Origin: Gemmatimonadaceae bacterium
GTDB taxonomy: Bacteria > Gemmatimonadota > Gemmatimonadetes > Gemmatimonadales > Gemmatimonadaceae
NCBI GenBank assembly: GCA_025451425.1
Contig: JANWKK010000013.1
Coordinates: forward strand, 1 to 11,389
Length of the DNA stretch: 11,389 nucleotides
Direction of reading: 5' to 3'
Part shown: in pieces, positions 8,456-11,389 of the stretch
Numbering within the stretch: position 1 is the first letter of the stretch
How the letters are laid out: every line of letters starts with the position of its first letter
Program-made: the position numbers and the translations under genes
The notes under the pieces: generated by a model
The model's database searches: none
Seen by the model: the letters and a program-made list of their open reading frames with translations, nothing else
What the model was told of the DNA's origin: nothing

Positions 8456-8460
8456 GGAGC
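8456..8460 (+). promoter_or_regulatory. Shine-Dalgarno GGGAG for the TIM-barrel gene
   Basis: GGGAG lies 7 bases before ATG 8468. It excludes the longer open frame that reaches back to 8285, whose first 61 codons would translate the repeat and would push the Tat motif far from the N-terminus. Confidence 0.6.
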
Positions 8461-8467
8461 GATTGCG

Positions 8468-11110
8468 ATGTCCGATTCCACGGATCGACGCACATTCCTC
8501 GCGACACTTGGTGCCGCGGCATTGACTCTGGCGGCGCGGCCGCAGATTGGGCGAGGAGAGGCATTCTCGCTCGAGCTCGGTAGCCGCAAGCTGAAGAAAG
8601 TCGGTCTGCAACTCTACACGGTTCGCGGGGCGATGGAGAAGGACGTACCGGGAACGCTCGAGCGCGTGGCGCAGATCGGCTACAAGGAAGTCGAGTTCGC
8701 CGGCTATTTCAACCACTCGCCTAACGAGATCCGCGGGATGCTGGTGAAGTACCAGCTCTCGGCGCCCTCATCGCATGTGCCGTATCCCGCGGACGCCGCG
8801 GCCTGGCAGAAGACGGTCGATGAAGCGAAGACGGTCGGTCATCAGTACGTGACGATCGCGTGGACGCCGGAGGAAAGGCGGAAGGGTCCCGATGCCTACA
8901 AGCGCGTCGCCGACGATTTCAATAAGGCAGGCGCGGTCGCGAAGAAGGCGGGTCTTCAGTTCGCGTATCACAACCACGACTACGAGCTCGCGTCGACGGG
9001 CGAGGGGCCGCTGCCACTCGACGTCTTGTACGAGAACACGGATCCCGCGCTCGTGACGTTCGAGATGGATCTGTACTGGATGGTGCACGGCGGAGCCGAC
9101 CCGCTCGCGTACATGAAGAAGTATCCAGGCCGCGTCTCGATGGTGCACGTCAAGGACGCGAAGGCCGACCCGGAGCACCCGATGACCGCGGTGGGCCAGG
9201 GTTCGATCGACTTCCCGAAGATCTTCGCGTACGACGCAGCGCACGGCTCGCACATCAAGCACGCGTTCGTCGAGCACGATCAGCCGGCAGACCCGTTCGC
9301 GTCGATCAAGACGAGCTACGAATCTTTGGCGACAATGAACTACTATCAGTGGCTGGTGCTTGGTGGCTGGTGGTTCGTGCTTGGTGTTGACACCAAAGAC
9401 CAACCGCCAGCCACCAGCCACCCTCAAGGAGATCCTGCAGTGTACGATGTCTGTATAGTGGGGTCCGGCGCCGGCGGCGGCATGGCGGCGTACGCGCTCA
9501 CGAAGGCGGGCGCCAACGTCGTGCTGCTCGAGGCTGGACCGTCGTGGTTCGCGTCGCGCGATTCGAAGATGCTCATGCCGTCGTATGCCTCGCCGCGGCG
9601 CGGCGCGTCGACGAAGACGCGGCCCTTTGGTGAGTTCGACGGCTGCGACGGCGGGTGGGAGATCGATGGCGAGCCGTACACCGTCGCTCCGGGCTCCAAG
9701 TTCATGTGGTGGCGCGCCCGCATGCTCGGCGGACGCACGAATCACTGGGGACGCATCTCGCTGCGATTCGGCCCGCGCGATTTCCAGGGGAAGACGCGAG
9801 ACGGCCTCGGCGACGACTGGCCGATCGCCTACGACGACGTCGCACCGTACTACGATCGCGTCGACCGGCTCGTCGGCTTGTTCGGAAGTCACGAAAGCTT
9901 ACCTAACGAGCCGAACGGGATCTTCCAGCCCCCGCCGAAACCGCGCTGTTACGAGCTGCTGGTCAAGAAAGCTGCCGACAAGTTGAATGTGACGTGTATA
10001 CCGGCGCGCCTGTCGATTCTCACGCAACCACTGAACGGGCGAGCCTCGTGTCACTACTGCGGCCAATGCAACCGCGGCTGCGGTGTGAAGGCGAATTTCT
10101 CGAGTCCCGACGTCCTGATCGCGCCCGCGTTGGCGACGAAGCGCCTGACGCTGCTCCCGAACTCGATGGTCCGTGAGGTGACCGTCGGCAAGGACGGACT
10201 CGCGACGGGCGTCTCGTATATCGACAAGCACACCGGCGAAGATAAGCACGTCGAGGCACGCATCGTCGTCCTGTCCGCAAGTGCGTGCGAGACGGCGCGT
10301 CTCCTGTTGAACTCGAAGTCGTCGCTCTTCCCGCAGGGCCTCGCCAACGGCAGCGGTACGGTGGGTAAGTATCTCACCGACACGACGGGCACCGATCTCG
10401 CCGGCTTCATCCCGGCGATGGCGGATCACGTCACGCACAACGAGGACGGCGTCGGCGGGATGCACCTCTACATGCCCTGGTGGTTAGACAACACGAAACT
10501 CGATTTCCCGCGCGGCTACCATATCGAAGTATGGGGCGGACTGTATCAGCCGAGTGCCGGCTTCATGGGCGGGATCGAGCGGTACCCGGGCGGCGGCGGG
10601 TATGGAAAGCAGCTGAAGCAGGACTACCGAAAGTATTACGGTGCGACGATCGGCTTTTCCGGCCGCGGTGAGATGATCCCGAACGACGATTCATATCTCG
10701 AGATCGACCCGAATGTGGTGGATAAATGGGGGATTCCCGTCGCGCGCTTTCATTGGGGTTGGACGGACCACGAGTTCAATCAGGTGAAGCACATGCACGA
10801 GACTTTCCGAGGGCTGCTGACCGAGATGGGTGGAGAGATTTTCTCGCCGAGGCCGACGAAGGAGCAGGGGTACAACATTTCGACGGGCGGTCAGATCATC
10901 CACGAACTGGGCGGCGCGCGCATGGGAAGCGATCCGAAGACCTCGGTCGTGAACGCGAACTGTCAGGCGCACGAGTGCAAGAACCTCTTCCTCGCGGATG
11001 GGTCGCCGTTCGTGTCGCAGGCGGACAAGAACCCGACGTGGACGATTCTCGCGCTGTCGTGGCGAACGGCGGATTTCATCGCGAGTCAGAGGAAGGAAGG
11101 CGCTCTATAA
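8468..11110 (+). CDS. Tat-exported TIM-barrel sugar isomerase/epimerase-like protein, frame open into the GMC oxidoreductase
   Basis: From ATG 8468 the frame runs 880 codons with no stop until 11110. Residues 6-34 are a Tat signal (DRRTFLA, then an Ala-rich core). Residues 41-290 are an AP-endonuclease-2-type TIM barrel of the sugar phosphate isomerase/epimerase family: KVGLQLYTVRGAMEKD, VEFAGY, YHNHDYE, EMDLYW, MVHVKD and FVEHD supply the usual His/Asp/Glu metal ligands. Such proteins normally end right after the SYESLATM helix. Here residues about 291-321 (including WLVLGGWWFVLGV) are encoded by a GT-rich palindrome that happens to lack stops in this frame, and the GMC enzyme starts at residue 325. 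Either the two are really fused, or the barrel protein carries a read-through tail while the GMC is started separately. Exported members of this family act on sugars, some on 3-keto-glucosides; the substrate is inferred. The barrel itself is certain; the fusion is not. Confidence 0.8.
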   Translation: MSDSTDRRTFLATLGAAALTLAARPQIGRGEAFSLELGSRKLKKVGLQLYTVRGAMEKDVPGTLERVAQIGYKEVEFAGYFNHSPNEIRGMLVKYQLSAPSSHVPYPADAAAWQKTVDEAKTVGHQYVTIAWTPEERRKGPDAYKRVADDFNKAGAVAKKAGLQFAYHNHDYELASTGEGPLPLDVLYENTDPALVTFEMDLYWMVHGGADPLAYMKKYPGRVSMVHVKDAKADPEHPMTAVGQGSIDFPKIFAYDAAHGSHIKHAFVEHDQPADPFASIKTSYESLATMNYYQWLVLGGWWFVLGVDTKDQPPATSHPQGDPAVYDVCIVGSGAGGGMAAYALTKAGANVVLLEAGPSWFASRDSKMLMPSYASPRRGASTKTRPFGEFDGCDGGWEIDGEPYTVAPGSKFMWWRARMLGGRTNHWGRISLRFGPRDFQGKTRDGLGDDWPIAYDDVAPYYDRVDRLVGLFGSHESLPNEPNGIFQPPPKPRCYELLVKKAADKLNVTCIPARLSILTQPLNGRASCHYCGQCNRGCGVKANFSSPDVLIAPALATKRLTLLPNSMVREVTVGKDGLATGVSYIDKHTGEDKHVEARIVVLSASACETARLLLNSKSSLFPQGLANGSGTVGKYLTDTTGTDLAGFIPAMADHVTHNEDGVGGMHLYMPWWLDNTKLDFPRGYHIEVWGGLYQPSAGFMGGIERYPGGGGYGKQLKQDYRKYYGATIGFSGRGEMIPNDDSYLEIDPNVVDKWGIPVARFHWGWTDHEFNQVKHMHETFRGLLTEMGGEIFSPRPTKEQGYNISTGGQIIHELGGARMGSDPKTSVVNANCQAHECKNLFLADGSPFVSQADKNPTWTILALSWRTADFIASQRKEGAL
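9350..9420. repeat. GT-rich/CA-rich palindromic repeat, copy 2, inside the open frame
   Basis: TGGCTGG (9350-9356) pairs with CCAGCCA (9414-9420), and the centre TTGGTGT-TG-ACACCAA (9381-9396) is a perfect hairpin. Between them GGTGGCTGGTGG-type units face CCGCCAGCCACCAG-type units. It has the same composition and polarity as the element at 8285-8398. It lies exactly between the expected end of the TIM-barrel protein and the Shine-Dalgarno of the GMC gene. Confidence 0.8.
9426..9442 (+). promoter_or_regulatory. Internal Shine-Dalgarno AAGGAG and GTG start of the GMC gene
   Basis: AAGGAG (9426-9431) is 8 bases before GTG 9440. The GTG opens MYDVCIVGSGAGGG, the normal N-terminus of a GMC flavoprotein. 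This is the best evidence that the oxidoreductase is translated on its own despite the unbroken upstream frame. Confidence 0.7.
9440..11110 (+). CDS. GMC family oxidoreductase, gluconate/sugar dehydrogenase-type large subunit
   Basis: 556 residues from GTG 9440. Residues 4-16 (VCIVGSGAGGGMA) are the FAD-binding GxGxxG loop, with E31 ending the second strand. RTNHWGR (99-105) is the GMC signature region. C204, C207, C210 and C214 form CHYCGQCNRGC, at about the place where FAD-dependent glucose dehydrogenases bind an iron-sulfur cluster. H488 in GGQIIHELGGARMGSDP and N531 in KNPTWTILAL are the catalytic pair. Enzymes of this branch oxidise sugar hydroxyls in the periplasm and pass electrons to cytochrome c or quinone. 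The protein has no signal of its own; known homologues are carried out by a Tat-signal small subunit, and such a gene begins at 11244. Two close Trp/His-rich loops (441-453) may shape the substrate site. Sugar type is unknown. Confidence 0.93.
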   Translation: MYDVCIVGSGAGGGMAAYALTKAGANVVLLEAGPSWFASRDSKMLMPSYASPRRGASTKTRPFGEFDGCDGGWEIDGEPYTVAPGSKFMWWRARMLGGRTNHWGRISLRFGPRDFQGKTRDGLGDDWPIAYDDVAPYYDRVDRLVGLFGSHESLPNEPNGIFQPPPKPRCYELLVKKAADKLNVTCIPARLSILTQPLNGRASCHYCGQCNRGCGVKANFSSPDVLIAPALATKRLTLLPNSMVREVTVGKDGLATGVSYIDKHTGEDKHVEARIVVLSASACETARLLLNSKSSLFPQGLANGSGTVGKYLTDTTGTDLAGFIPAMADHVTHNEDGVGGMHLYMPWWLDNTKLDFPRGYHIEVWGGLYQPSAGFMGGIERYPGGGGYGKQLKQDYRKYYGATIGFSGRGEMIPNDDSYLEIDPNVVDKWGIPVARFHWGWTDHEFNQVKHMHETFRGLLTEMGGEIFSPRPTKEQGYNISTGGQIIHELGGARMGSDPKTSVVNANCQAHECKNLFLADGSPFVSQADKNPTWTILALSWRTADFIASQRKEGAL

Positions 11111-11119
11111 TGGTGCTTC

Positions 11120-11208
11120 ACCGCAGAACACGCAGAGGACGCAGAGAAGACCAACAAATTGTGTCTAGTGTTGCACTGGTTCTCTGCGCGCTCTGCGTCC
11201 TCTGCGGT
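11120..11208. repeat. GCAGAG-type palindromic repeat between the GMC gene and the next gene
   Basis: A 29-base left arm (11120-11148) and its inverted right arm (11180-11208) match at 25 of 29 positions and enclose a 31-base centre. Each arm is built of about three roughly 10-base units of the form ACGCAGAGGA. This is a third repeat family, unrelated to the TGTCATCC and GT-rich families. It starts ten bases after the GMC stop and ends 35 bases before the next start. Confidence 0.85.
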
Positions 11209-11243
11209 TTCAAAACGAAGAAATCTGAACGTAACGAGGGATC

Positions 11244-11389
11244 ATGTCGGAGATGAATCGTCGTGATGCGCTGAAAGTGCTCGGGTTGGCGCCATTGGCA
11301 GCTACGATCGGCGTCGCGCCCGCGCACCTGGAGCGCGTCGCACGCGCGATGGAGAACCTCGAGGCCACCGGCGCGCCGGGCGCGCCGGC
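11244..11389 (+). CDS. Tat-signal protein, probable gluconate 2-dehydrogenase subunit 3-type small subunit (3'-truncated)
   Basis: 48 codons are visible before the window ends. ATG 11244 is preceded by GAGGG (11236-11240), three bases before the ATG. The N-terminus MSEMNRRDALKVLGLAPLAA is a Tat signal with the twin Arg at 6-7 and a K at position 11, followed by AHLERVARAMENLEATG. Position directly after a GMC large subunit and the Tat signal match the small subunit that exports and supports such oxidoreductases. The diagnostic part of that family lies outside the window, so the family call rests on context and the signal only. The only in-frame alternative start, ATG 11253, would remove three residues and is too close to its GGAG. 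Confidence 0.6.
   Translation, partial: MSEMNRRDALKVLGLAPLAATIGVAPAHLERVARAMENLEATGAPGAP

Noticed and set aside
8285..8467. An N-terminal extension of the TIM-barrel frame back to 8285
   Set aside because: These codons translate the GT-rich repeat, would bury the Tat signal, and a good Shine-Dalgarno precedes ATG 8468.
8768..9892. A 374-codon minus-strand open frame across the TIM-barrel and GMC genes
   Set aside because: It is antisense to two well-identified protein domains and crosses the repeat; its composition is that of a shadow frame.

Overview
The window is GC-rich and densely coded, with GTG starts and gene junctions filled by palindromic repeats. The gene content (YbjQ, BglX, an SSS symporter, Tat-exported TIM-barrel and GMC sugar proteins, and several small lineage-type hypotheticals) together with these repeats resembles a free-living soil bacterium, most likely Gemmatimonadota. 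That placement is an inference from gene style, not from a marker gene.

Layout. Positions 1-2582 hold the 3' part of a YbjQ/UPF0145 gene, overlapping by one base a complete secreted GH3 beta-glucosidase (bglX). Positions 2583-3532 hold two adjacent hairpins, a small minus-strand gene with an AP2-like domain, and a tRNA-Asn(GUU). Positions 3533-4378 encode a nitrilase-superfamily hydrolase with its Glu-Lys-Cys triad intact. Positions 4379-6755 hold an orphan 85-residue protein and an SGLT-type sodium:solute symporter, bracketed by two copies of one palindromic repeat family. Positions 6756-8284 encode a two-TM small protein, an M23 (LytM) lipoprotein-like endopeptidase and a one-TM small protein. 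Positions 8285-11389 encode a Tat-signal TIM-barrel sugar isomerase/epimerase-like protein, a GMC oxidoreductase with a four-Cys cluster, and the start of a Tat-signal protein in the position of a gluconate-dehydrogenase-type small subunit. Palindromes of two further families lie in and around this last group.

How the genes may work together. BglX releases sugars from glucosides in the periplasm and the SSS carrier could import them. The GMC, small-subunit and TIM-barrel set looks like a periplasmic sugar-oxidation module, possibly of the 3-keto-glycoside type. The specific substrates are inferred, not visible in the sequence.

Most notable points: (1) the octamer CGTTAGGC occurs seven times, counting both strands, where less than one copy is expected; it lies in coding and noncoding DNA and in places falls on rare codons. 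(2) A GT-rich palindrome between the TIM-barrel and GMC genes carries no stop codon, so the two genes form one 880-codon frame, although the GMC gene keeps a strong Shine-Dalgarno and GTG start of its own. (3) Three unrelated palindrome families occupy gene junctions, two of them inside or beside one presumed operon. (4) A small AP2-like protein is encoded next to a tRNA gene. No CRISPR array, complete insertion sequence, phage gene or defence system was seen.
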